Assembly: GCA_039583875.1 (NCBI GenBank)
Contig: CM077166.1
Location: 83,202,564-83,266,563 of the forward strand
DNA length: 64,000 bases
Origin: Platanthera guangdongensis
Lineage: Eukaryota > Streptophyta > Magnoliopsida > Asparagales > Orchidaceae
Reading direction: 5' to 3'
A model generated the notes under the pieces. That model made no database searches. It was given only the letters and a program-made list of their open reading frames with translations, and was not told the origin of the DNA. Within the stretch, counting starts at the first letter, position 1. Every line of letters starts with the position of its first letter. Below, one piece after another: positions 11,121-20,989 of the stretch. Made by a program: the position numbers and the translations under genes.

Positions 11121-13436
11121 TGTAACACCCCCTATCTGTCACATAGCATATAGCAGTAGGTCCGACCGGGGCCCAACGCTGTATACCACAGGCAAACCGG
11201 GTGGTTACTCATGGAAACCATCCAACCAATCATAACGTCCAACACAGAGCATTCTAGCGGAAGCAGTTTATAAACGTTGCAATAAAGAACCCAGCACTAA
11301 AGCATGAATCTCCACTAATACCAAATAGGAATGTTATACATACACCAGTACAAGCCTTAAGGCCTTACAAAATGGTTCACTTGATATTACATGTTTTACA
11401 AACCACGGCACGCAGGCCGGTCATACATGAATAAAAATAGTAAACACTCCAATTAGGCCTTCGAGGGCCGGCTTCGCAAATTGGGCTTTAGCCCGCTATT
11501 GACCGCTTGGTCCAGCAGCACCTGTAAGTAACAAACCACCACACGGTGGCAAAACAAGGCAATGGTCAGCAATGCTGACCAAATTATAATGATCCAGCCC
11601 CCAACTCGGGGCGGCGATGCTCCTTCCCGACATTTCATTAGCATAAGCGAGCATTATATCAATATTCATTTCATCACAGACGTTGGCTCGCACGGCCACA
11701 TGCCCCGTGCTCTCAGGGCACATTCTCGGTGAACCGGTCGATGTCATGTCAATTAAAGCCATAGGCATTCCGATCTCACCACTGCCACTTTGACGGCCAA
11801 ACCTATGAGCATTTTGTCTTCCCGGCATGGGTCACGTTAATTTAAGCCATAGACCGCCGAAGACCCTCATCTATGCCAATGATAAGTGCCACGTAACTTT
11901 AGGTCTCTTTAACCCGAACGACATAGAAGTGGGTACGGTTCCATCTAACCCGTGCTCACATCGCAACGACAATTTAATCCATTTGCGCGGGTCAAACTTC
12001 TCCCGAGTCCCATTTCCATCACATTTCACATAGCCCGGTTATGTTCAAGTGGGCTCTCAGGCCACCAAGTTGGCAAGATCACGCATCCGCCCAGTTTTCC
12101 GGGTGCACCTTTGGGTTAATCCCCAAGGCTCCCTGTTGCAATCTACCGTGTAGAAAACCCGAAAAACAACCAATAGCACGGAGTCTTCTCCGGCATTAAT
12201 GCAATGCAACATCACCGATCCAGACCAACATGTTCGGGTAGGCTTCACACATCATTCCTATGTTCGTTCTCGCTTACGGACTGTAAACAACGGGGACTTC
12301 ACATATCTACCCGAAGGAATGCCTCCAACTCACCGCAAACTCGCGAGAACGGGCTTCCTATGCAAAGAAGGAGAGCTACTCATGCTCAAGAAGAGAATCG
12401 TTACCCTTGCGTTCTTCTTTAGCGCCATGGAAAAGTAAGCAGATGAAAAGCACCGCACTAGCTTTGCCTCCGTGGATCCGGAGTCGGCTCGCGATTTGGA
12501 GCTTCGAAGCTCCTACAATGGCCGGATCTAGCTTCTTCTTCCTTCCTTGGCTCTCATCTCTCTCTAAGCTTTAGAAAGATAAACACTCATGAAAAGTGAG
12601 GCTTTCTAAGGCCCAATCTCGGGTATATCCCATCAGGAACAACCACCAGCCATTGGATCATCAATTAAAGAAACGAACGGCTTTGATTCGGGACTGAATT
12701 GTCTAATCTGGACCGCACACAGCCTGGCACACGCCCGTGTCGAGGGCCGTGTGCCTCATTCACCGTCAAAATCGACTCGCCTGGAACAACACACGGGTAT
12801 CGAACACGCCAGTGTTCGACCTGACACGCCCGTGTTCCACCTGACATGGCCGTATAGCCGGACGTGTACCCCCATCGATTTATCCCGAAAACAACCCGAG
12901 AACTGCACGGGTTCTAAGACACGCCCGTGTCCTTGCCCGTATCTACCTCAACACGTCTGGGCTCCAGGCCGTGTATACGGTCTCGACACTCAACACTTCG
13001 TCAAGCGAAGATCGTCGACCTGATGACACGACCTTGGACATGCCCGTGTCCTAGGCCGTGTGCCTTGTCTCGACACATCGTCGAGTAAAATTCGTCGACT
13101 CCCCGGGATGAGTGTCGACACGGGCTCGACACGCCCTGCGACACGCCCGTGTCGCAGGCCGTGTGCCATGTCTCGACACTTCGTCGAGCGCAGTGTTGAC
13201 TTCGCTGGCTGAGTGTCGACACGGGTGGACACGCCCTGCGACACGCCCGTGTCGCAGGCCGTGTGCCCAGTCTCGACATAATGTCGAGAGCAAAATGTCG
13301 ACTTCACCGGCTGAGTGTCGACACAAGCTTGACACGCCCTGGGACACGCCCGTGTCCCAGGCCGTGTGCCTCCTGCTAGAACCCAAAACTGGCCCAAAAC
13401 ATCACCCATCACTCCTTTGAGTTTCGGGGCGTTACA
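11121..13436 (-). repeat. 5' LTR of T1
   Basis: 2316 bp with ends TGTAAC...GTTACA, read on the minus strand. U3 is at the right and carries the CACGCCCGTG array (12727-13369). The rest matches T3 LTRs, including CGGGTGCACCTT...CAATCTACCG at about 12100-12150 and CAACATCACCGATCCAGAC at about 12208. Confidence 0.88.
12727..13369. promoter_or_regulatory. CACGCCCGTG box array in U3 of the T1 LTR
   Basis: Boxes at about 12727, 12800, 12822, 12920, 13038, 13140, 13240 and 13341. Several are long dyads whose inner arms differ but pair: CTGCGA/TCGCAG at 13136 and 13236, CTGGGA/TCCCAG at 13336. Words of the TTCGTCGAGCGCAG type alternate with the boxes. The array lies at the U3 end of the minus-strand LTR. 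Confidence 0.7.
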
Positions 13437-13800
13437 TGTTCATTGCTGGCCGGTGAGTCCATTGACATACCTGGAGATGCTGGAACCTGTAACTACTGGA
13501 GTCAAAAATGAAAAACAAATACTTACTAATGGGAAGGGAAGAATGCTTGTTGGCCGCAGAGAACATGAAGAAGAGCTCGGAAGTCTGGATCGGGATGAAG
13601 GCAGGGCGAACACAGAAATACATGAACGCGAAGAAGGAAGAAAATGATGGATCGGAATGAAGAATGTGATAAGTCCGGCGCTATTTGTGAGAGATCGGGG
13701 GGAGAGGGTTGCCGAGAGTGGGGTTGGCGTTGTAAAGAAATGGCGTGAGGAAGCCCTATTTTAATTAAGACCGTGAATCACAGGAATGAAGGGCCTGGAT
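13437..13800 (-). pseudogene. Unrecognised gene-like 5' fragment
   Basis: I do not recognise this. On the minus strand an ATG at about 13623 opens a short frame (MYFCVRPAFIPIQTSELFF...) followed by a good splice-donor sequence, GTAAGTAT, near 13533. A T-rich stretch then leads to ACAG at about 13490, and a further GTATGT follows about 16 bases later. This looks like the start of a host gene or a captured gene fragment, cut off where the T1 LTR begins at 13436. GC content and texture differ from the LTRs around it. No family match can be given; a chance reading frame remains possible. Confidence 0.3.
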
Positions 13801-13849
13801 TAATTCAATGTCTCATTTGCCTTGCCATGAAACCTAAAACAATTCTTCT

Positions 13850-13981
<132 letters not shown>

Positions 13982-14932
13982 TCCATCTTTTTTTGGCAGA
14001 TGTATTTAACTTGCAGGTGCAAAAATTTTTGAGGCGCGGCAACTTGGCCGCACTTGGATATCTCGTCGCACGACCAGTATGCTCAATTTTGAGCATGGGT
14101 ACTTCTTCCCCTAGCCTTTATTTATTTCATGATCACTGATTGCACACACTGAATCACCCACATGAGTGTGCACTTAAACATGCGCGCGGCTCAGGGCAAA
14201 TGTTTTACTTTTGTGTCAACTCTAAAAAAGTGGTGCAGACTTTGGATTTTGGAATATAGTAGTTCGAAACTCATGCGGTGCTCCTAATCGAGTACTCATG
14301 ATTTGCATAGAAATAGTATAGGTTTACTTTTTCTTCATGCTCATAGACTTAAATTTATTGTGCAAAAGTAATTTTTATTTGTGTTACTTAAAATTTTAGA
14401 ATCTGGAGTAATCGAATGGTAGTGTAGGGATGAGTGTAGCCGTCACTAGACTCATATTACTCGAGTCGGGGGGAAGGATCATCTTTCTCGGGGACTGAGA
14501 ACTTGCCCAAGCTACTCTCGAAGCATTGGTGCCCGGTTAGTCGAGTGTGAGCGTGAGGTAGGCCATCATTTTGGCTAGTTTGAGCCTTTTTGTACCAAGT
14601 CCTAGCAGCTGACCCTTGAAAGCCAAATTTGCACCTACCCTCCTTTTGTTTCAGCTCCACCTATATTCACCAAAGCCTAAAAGCCAACCCTTTTGTCGCA
14701 ACCAAAAATCTTGAGCTTGATCGATTTCAAAAATTTGATATGTTGTGATAATTGGAATTCTTGTGATGTGGAGATGAATTCATGTTTGGGGATTGCTGAA
14801 TGAAAAAGAAGAAAAAGTGAAAAAAAATGAGTAAAAAGAAAATTTAAAATTATTATACGGAGAATTGCAATCCCCATTTTTGTGTTCGTTTTTGGTCAGG
14901 ATAGGCCATGTGCATACCCGATTTTCAAGCCA

Positions 14933-14946
14933 AGTCTGGGGGTGTG
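14933..14946 (+). other. Upstream polypurine-tract copy of D
   Basis: AAGTCTGGGGGTGTG is repeated exactly at the terminal PPT (15453-15466), about 520 bp downstream. Confidence 0.55.
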
Positions 14947-15452
14947 TCACACAAACATTTCTTAGTGGTTGTTTGGGTTAAGCTCTTGTTTGCTCACTTT
15001 GGTTATGTTTAGCCTCCTTGTTTATCCTTGACTACCACACCTTAGCCTTAGCCCCATTCAAACCTACAAGTCCTACTGATTCATATTTGTGTCTACTTAG
15101 CATCGTGGAGAGAGTGTGAAAGGTCAAGCTTATGGTTCCCGACATTGATGGATTTCTTTGGAGGTCATCACGAGCCCCGGTCTTGGGCAATGCTCATCTT
15201 AGTGGCCTGTCTACTTTCTCCGTACACATGACCGAACGATTCTCCAAAATTTTAATTTTAAGTAGACACAATATTTATTTACCGCTGTCGAATAATTTAA
15301 GCTCCGTAGTATAATTAAAAAGTTTTTCTATTCTATTTTCTATGTACATGATGTATTTGATTTCTCGTCCTACTTTATTTTGAAGTTTCTAAGCCAGCTA
15401 GCGGTTTTAACCGTCCACAGAGTAATGAATTGCGCGGGACATGCAAATCATT

Positions 15453-15465
15453 AAGTCTGGGGGTG
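15453..15465 (+). other. Terminal polypurine tract of D
   Basis: AAGTCTGGGGGTG immediately before the TGATGAGTCC start of the LTR. Confidence 0.75.
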
Positions 15466-15754
15466 TGATGAGTCCAAATATTACACTGATTTTTTGACTC
15501 ATCTGCGCCAGTTTTATCGTCTTAGCACTACACTTGAGAGGTATAACTGCTTATATTTGCTTACTTGCCTATTTCATGATTAAGTGCACTTTAGGCCTGT
15601 TTCTGTGTGCTTTAGATGTTTCTGTGTTTTTGTTATTCTTTAGTCGTGTCTTGAGAATGTGGTGTGCACTTTTGGTGGCCTATCTGCCTCTTCTGCTGGT
15701 GCAGGGATCGTGTGCGTGCTTGGGAACCGCTCGGGAGACCCCGACGATATAGTA

Positions 15755-16133
15755 ACACTGCGCACGATCACTGGACTTACTGCACATGACCACTGATCGT
15801 GCGCCACTGATCGTCCGCATTACATTCTCCTTTTCCTAATTATGCCCGGGTAATCGCACGAGCACTGGTCCTAGTGCGCACGACCACTAGTCGTGCGCCA
15901 CTACTCGTGCGCGTTTACCACATTCTTTCTGCAAATCTGTCCTAGCCAATTGCACGATCAGCAGATTCAGTGCGCACGACTACCGGTCTTACGCCACTGA
16001 TCGTGCGCATATCTGCGGATGTTTCATTCCAAGTTGCAGGTTTAATTGGAAATTGCCAACGATCATCGACCGACAGTGCGCACGACCACTGGTCGTGCGC
16101 CACTGATCGTGCGCCACTGATCGTGCACACTTC
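15755..16133. promoter_or_regulatory. GTGCGC/GCGCAC palindromic box array in U3 of D
   Basis: About eight boxes built from GCGCACGACCA and TGGTCGTGCGC arms or the variant CACTGATCGTGCGC. The copy at about 16077 is a near-perfect 23-bp dyad. The array ends about 18 bp before the TATA-like box, the same position as the CACGCCCGTG arrays in A and B. Confidence 0.7.
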
Positions 16134-16147
16134 ATTTGCTGCCTCTG

Positions 16148-16155
16148 TATTTAAG
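16148..16155 (+). promoter_or_regulatory. TATA-like box of D LTR
   Basis: TATTTAAG just downstream of the box array. Confidence 0.5.
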
Positions 16156-16874
16156 GGCCTGCTCCGCGATTTACGTCAACACTCGTCATTTCTGCGATCA
16201 GTGAGTGCGCGAGAAGTGCCATTCTACTTCTCCAGCTGCTCCATCCACCTCCACCTTCATCGGGAGTCGGTAGCCGGCGATTCCGAAGCTTTTCAAACCC
16301 TCCGGTGAAGCTCCCGGCCATTGATGACCTCAACTCCAAGCTTTCCACCGGAGTTGTAGAAGAAGAAAACCTACAGAACGGACTCAAAGGCCTTCGAGGT
16401 GACGGCTCGTTGGTACCGGAAGCATCCTCGGACTGAGCCCGAAAGCGGATTGTCAACTCGCTATTCCGGCCACGACCTGCGGTGGACCTTCATCCTCTAG
16501 TGGTTTACTCTTCATCCACTTCCTCTATTGTATGGAATAATTTGCTATTGTAATGAACTACATTTTCTACTATATTTCTAAGTGGATGTTTGTGGTTTGC
16601 ATTTGCTTGTGAGTTGTGTGTGTGAATGCGCCTCACCCACTCCACGTCCACTCCATACCCTAGTTTCACCCGATTGCACTCCGCACGAGAACACTTCCAC
16701 CCATTAGCTTTCCGTCCACTCGCCCAACCAAAGTTCGGCATCGCGGCCGATACACTCACCTCACCTTGCGAAGCGGTGCCTTCGACCCGCACAACTTTAA
16801 TTAGTTTAGTAGATCAAGAAATCACAATCTCTCAAGCCCACCTTTTTACTCTTTTCTAAGTATATCCCTCATAA

Positions 16875-17903
16875 CAATATTTTCTTAACTGTTGCCGCTC
16901 TATGCTAATTGCATTCCTCAAGAGACCGACACTCGGGGATTTATTCCCAAACTTTATTACTTGTGCGATCGGTGCGCTTACCGATTTACATGCATCACCT
17001 ATCATTTCTGCTGAGGCTCTGAAAGCTCTAAATGACTTATAAGATAACCCTCGGGGATCTGATAATGATGAGGATGAGGATGAGGATGATGATTCTGATG
17101 ATGAACCCAAGAGGAAACAAGTATCCAAGAAAAGAAAAGCTCCTCCTCCTCCTCCTGCTCCAAAGCCAAATCCAATCAATGACACTCCCTATTATATTCC
17201 CCAAAAGATAACTCCATACAAAGGGATGCCATCTTGGATGTGGTTATCCAAAAATCAGCAGAAGGAGAGGTGGAAAAGCAAAAGGTACTGTCCTCCTCCA
17301 ATTCAAAGATTCAGAAAAGATCGACCTCCTCCACCTCCTCTAGCTGCTGGTGCTTCAAGCACATCTTCTCAAAGATTTGCCCCACTTCAAACATATCAGA
17401 GAAACCAAGGGAGATCATATGGAAGCAGCCAACACAGGCAGTATTCTTCAGGAAAGCAACATCAACAACAACAGCAATAATTCACTGAACATCAACCAGC
17501 TGAAAGTCCTAAAAGGCAAAACTCTCCTCCTGTTCCTTTTGAAGATCCAGAAACAGCTACTAATGCTAGAATGGACAGGTTCCAGGAACTAGTAGGCCTT
17601 TCTATGATTAACAAAGCTAAAGCTGAGGGAAAGGATCCTTCTGAATATTCAACAATGTCAAAGTACAGGAAAGAAGAGCTCAAGAGGTTTGATAGAGCAA
17701 ACAAGTTTTTCAATGTTGATGACTACATGAAGTTGCACCCCGAAGCAGTTGTCCCCAGAGCCACATCTTTGAAGATTATAGGGGCTACTGATATAACCAT
17801 GACAATAGTGGAAGCTTCAGATCCAAATAGATAGATTGTGTTTACAATGTCTAGAGAGAAGAACAATCAAGAAATGCCAAAGGAAAAGAAACAGAAGAAG
17901 TAA
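16875..17903 (+). pseudogene. 3' ORF of Sirevirus-like copia element S, broken
   Basis: A single reading frame can be followed to the TAA at 17901-17903, with internal stops at 17040-17042 (TAA), 17478-17480 (TAA) and 17832-17834 (TAG). Visible parts: an acidic run (DEDEDEDDDSDDE), a basic PKRKQVSKKRK stretch that could act in nuclear targeting, proline-rich segments, a glutamine run, then a charged helical C-terminus (MDRFQELVGL... YRKEELKRFDRANKFF). It ends 172 bp before the PPT of a copia LTR, the position of the envelope-like ORF of Sireviruses. I infer that identity from position; I cannot show an envelope domain. Confidence 0.55.
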
Positions 17904-18075
17904 ATTTTGAACTCTTTTGTTTTCTACAATTATCTATAACTGCTCTATATTCTGAACAAAGCTTATGTATATATATATATCTGTTGCATGTGTTATTGAT
18001 CTCTGCCAGATATATGCTTTTTCTGCTTTGTTTATTTTCAGTTTAATTTGAGTCTGTAATTAGTGACCTCACCCA

Positions 18076-18088
18076 AATAGGGGGAGAT
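18076..18088 (+). other. Polypurine tract of S
   Basis: AATAGGGGGAGAT directly before TGTTGGATCCC. GGGGGAGATTGTTGG is the usual Ty1/copia PPT-LTR junction in plants. Confidence 0.85.
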
Positions 18089-18267
18089 TGTTGGATCCCT
18101 AGTAAGATTTGGGCTAGGTTCACTAAGTTAGGATCATATGACCCACAATGTATAGCCAGGGTCATGGTTGTGTCCTAGAGTCTAGGCCAAGTCCTCAGTA
18201 ACAACATCACCTGGAGCAGCCATCATCAGACTGCCAGAGACTTAAAGACTTAGATATTTTCCAGAGA

Positions 18268-19145
18268 CCAAGTAAAATGAGTTCGACATTCGTCGAACCC
18301 AGGTCGACGATTGTCATGCTCAACTCGACGATCTCCGAGAAAATTCTCTGAGCTGAGCTCGACGAACTTGGTGCTTAGGTCGACGAACTTTGGACACTAC
18401 ACTTCAACACTTCAGAAAGGCTGTGTCGACACATAGAGAAATTGTGTTGACACACAGAATAACTATCGACACCAATTATGTCGACACCAAAAGTCTGCTA
18501 TGTCGATATACAGGACTTGTGTCGACACACTCAAGATCAACACAAGAAGTCAGCTGTGTCGACACACAGGACTTGTGTCGACACACTCAAGATCGACACC
18601 TGAAGCCAACTGTGTCTACACACATGACCTGTGTCTACACACTCAAGACAGCTCGACGAACTTCATTCTCAGGTCGACGATCTTTGGACTCAACCTTCAG
18701 TATTACAAGTTTAGTTGTTCTCTAGACTCAGGTCGACAAACTTAGTTCTCTGGTCGACGATTTCTGGATCCTTTACTTCAACCAGAAGCTTCTCAATTTT
18801 TCTAAGTCCAGATTCATCTTCAGTCGACGAATTCCAAATCCTCAGCTCGCCGAAATCAAATTCTTAGGTCGACGATTTCTTGATACTTCAACTCTTTCAT
18901 TTCATAAGCATATGTGAATATTCTTAAGTCCAAAATCAACTCTAGTCAACGAAGCCAGTTATTAGCTCGACGAACTTCAGACACAGAAAAGGCAAAGTTT
19001 CTGAAGCATACAGTTCTGTTATCAGATCGACGATCTTGGAACTCAGCTCGACGAACAGAAGTTATCTGATCGACGAACACAGTAACTCAGCTCGACGAAT
19101 TGTGGACTCAGCTCGACGATTTCTGTCATTTGTTCGACGATTCCA
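18268..19145. promoter_or_regulatory. TCGACGA / GTGTCGACAC box array in U3 of S
   Basis: More than 25 occurrences of CTCGACGAA, GTCGACGAT or the palindrome TGTGTCGACACA at irregular spacing of roughly 20-50 bp. Spacers repeat phrases such as TTTTCTAAGTCC. Repeated boxes upstream of the LTR promoter are known in Sireviruses; the core here is TCGA. Confidence 0.7.
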
Positions 19146-19387
19146 GACTTTGTATTTCTTTCCTCTGTCCTCATTCTATGGCAATAATTTCTGAATGATT
19201 AATGATAAAATATTCTATGAATATTACCGTTGGACGGTGAATTGATCACGACTTTCATCATAATTATTGTTTTCCATTTTTCCAAGGGACAGTTGGGGAA
19301 ATAAATCAATTCAGTTTATTCTCTAGGTCGTCAACATTGATTACAGCAGAGGAATCCAAATTTCGAAAGACAAATTCCTTCAGAAAA

Positions 19388-19394
19388 TATAAAA
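19388..19394 (+). promoter_or_regulatory. TATA box of S LTR
   Basis: TATAAAA about 240 bp after the last box. Confidence 0.6.
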
Positions 19395-19555
19395 GAGATT
19401 TTTCTCTTTTCCTGAAGATAGAAAAGAACACAAACAAGAACACAACATATACAGATACACACAGACACATAGAGAATTATAGTTAGTCTGTCATCAAGAG
19501 TCTCTCTGCTCCATCATTCTTTCACAGCTTTCTAATACAGAAAAGAAGCCCTAGG

Positions 19556-20735
19556 TAATGCAGGGTATGTCCTAGAGATTCGTCACGGAGGCCTCGATAA
19601 CGGTTACGACACGATCTACGCTCTCTATTCCACACGCTAACGAAAATGCAGCCACAACAATTATTTTATTTATCGCTCGCGCTAACAATATGGATCGCCG
19701 TTCCGCAAATAGATCGAATGTTGGCTATAGGCCAAATTCTTTCCGTCTAAATGGGATAATCTTGATCCCGAACGAGCTTTTGGGTTGTACCAAAATAGAT
19801 CCACCAAGAACAAAATGATTCGAAAGATGGTAGGATCTATCCCAACAAAAAGAAAGCGAGGATCTCCAATCCTCTTACGATTCTTTCGGAAATCCAAACG
19901 AAAAAATATCGATCAATTATTTGATTAACCGCGAAGAACAACAAATCGGAAAATAACGCAGAAATTCGTCCACCAAAAGAACTATCTAGAGAAAGAAATC
20001 TCTTGGTAGAAATTTTCGTTACCCCTCTCAGAATTGTAGATCCGTGATGCGTGGATCCACCAAGTTTGATCGCTCCTCCGTTGAAAGTCCACGGGAAGCA
20101 CGCTATGGATGATGAACGTGCTAATCTCCTTCACTTCACGCCGTGGAGGAAACCCCTATCTTCTTCCTTGAAAACAACCTCTCATGCATGGGCCAAAGTA
20201 TCCTTGGAGAGAGAGGATCTCGGGTGGCCGTGAGCAAGAGGGAGAGGAGAGTAGCCGAGCACTAGAGAGAAGGGGGCGGCCGAGAGCTAGAGGGAGAGAG
20301 GAGATGGCCTTGAGGCCGGCGGTTGGGAGGAAGGAAGAAAGAGGGGGGGGGGGGTGGCGGCTAAGAGAAGAAGAGAGGGAAATTTTAGGGTTGGCAAATT
20401 CCAAATTTTGATTTCAATTAATTCTACCATCAAATGAAAAGTTCAAGGCCTTATATAGGCTTACATCTCAAAGCAAATAACAAGTGGCTAAAGGCACACC
20501 ACATAAAGAAAATGCAGAAATTAAATAATGTTTTTTTTAAAAGAGCCATCATGAAAAGGCTATTAGCACACCAAAGCTAAAATATCAAATATGAGTCTTG
20601 TTGCGAGGGCGAAGCTTGTAACCATGACCGCTACGACGTCGCACGTCCTTTGCCGGCACATCTTCAACATAGTCATTCCCAAGTTGGCCGTCCTGGTGGC
20701 CGTCGTCATCACCGTCGCCATCACCGTCGCCATCA
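19556..20735 (-). repeat. 3' LTR of X
   Basis: 1180 bp. The polyprotein frame ends inside this LTR (stop at 20585-20587), so the last 50 or so codons lie in U3. Minus-strand TATA box CCTATATAAGGC is at 20448-20459. Confidence 0.9.
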
Positions 20736-20989
20736 ATCCTCCGCCGCTCAAAAGGACTCATCTCCGATGAGCGGGCTGAAATATAACGGCGTACGAGGTC
20801 CGTGTCAAGAAGATCCACCTGTGCAGCAGAGAGCCAAGAGTCGTCCGAAGCCGTACGACCACGCCAACGAACCAAAAACCTGTGAATGTCGCCGTCGGGA
20901 GTGGGAAACACATCATCCTGCAAAATCCTGTCAGGCAAGAAATCTGTCCGGGGAAATCTCGAAAAAACGTTAGGTGAAGCAGAAAACAA
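20585..20989 (-). pseudogene. Chromodomain end of the X polyprotein
   Basis: Chromodomains at the integrase C-terminus of chromoviruses steer integration to chromatin with particular histone marks. Here residues about 20-70 of the frame read DRILQDDVFPTPDGDIHRFL, then VRWRGRTASDDSWL and LLDTDLVRRYI, which fits a chromodomain fold (V-R-W-R-G core, SWL instead of the usual TWEP). An acidic run GDGDGDGDDDG follows, coded by a short GGCGAC/GGTGAT repeat, then a basic tail RRRSGHGYKLRPRNK. The frame is shifted by one relative to the integrase part that overlaps its start (20970-20989), so one indel separates them. The stop at 20585-20587 lies within the LTR. Confidence 0.75.

Larger units (their letters stand above)
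1..13436 (-). mobile_element. Tekay-like Ty3/gypsy element T1, 3' end off the left edge, interrupted by element A
   Basis: Read on the minus strand the order is 5' LTR (13436-11121), degenerate initiator-tRNA-Met PBS, gag, protease, RT start, then RT and RNase H after an interruption. Integrase, chromodomain and 3' LTR would lie left of position 1. Element A (806-8952) is inserted within RT: the RT frame stops at 805 and resumes at 8953, with near-identical flanks AGCTT and ATCTT as the target duplication. Gene order, RT motifs and LTR ends TGTAAC...GTTACA match element T3 at the right of the window. Confidence 0.9.
13983..15465 (+). mobile_element. 3' internal region of Athila-like element D
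   Basis: Non-coding. Two stretches match the region before the 3' LTR of B2: about 14560-14680 with 43920-44030 (TTTTGGCTAGTTTGAGCC, then AGCTCCACC and CAAAGCCTAAA), and 15040-15170 with 44390-44480 (GAGAGTGTGAAAGG, then ACATTGATGGATTTC). It ends in a polypurine tract and LTR D. The upstream coding part of D is absent. Confidence 0.8.
15466..16857 (+). repeat. 3' LTR of D, truncated at its 3' end
   Basis: Starts TGATGAGTCC after the PPT. It holds a box array, a TATA-like box and a transcribed part, then stops at about 16857 where sequence of element S begins. The CGAGAGG block of other Athila-like LTRs is not visible, consistent with loss of the 3' end. Confidence 0.75.
18089..19555 (+). repeat. 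LTR of S, first part (continues at 25759)
   Basis: Starts TGTTGGATCC. Contains the TCGACGA array and a TATA box (19388-19394). At 19555 it is interrupted by element X; the 5-mer CTAGG at 19551-19555 is duplicated at 25754-25758 and the LTR continues from 25759. Without X the LTR would be about 2.1 kb. Confidence 0.8.

Noticed and set aside
12727..13369. Regularly repeated palindromes resembling a CRISPR array
   Set aside because: Unit spacing is irregular, repeats are not identical, the region is inside a plant LTR and there are no cas genes.
20156..20411. Open frames on both strands in the transcribed part of LTR X (also 25179-25451)
   Set aside because: Composition follows a purine-rich (GAGAGG) stretch; present in both LTRs as expected for non-coding LTR sequence, no family match.
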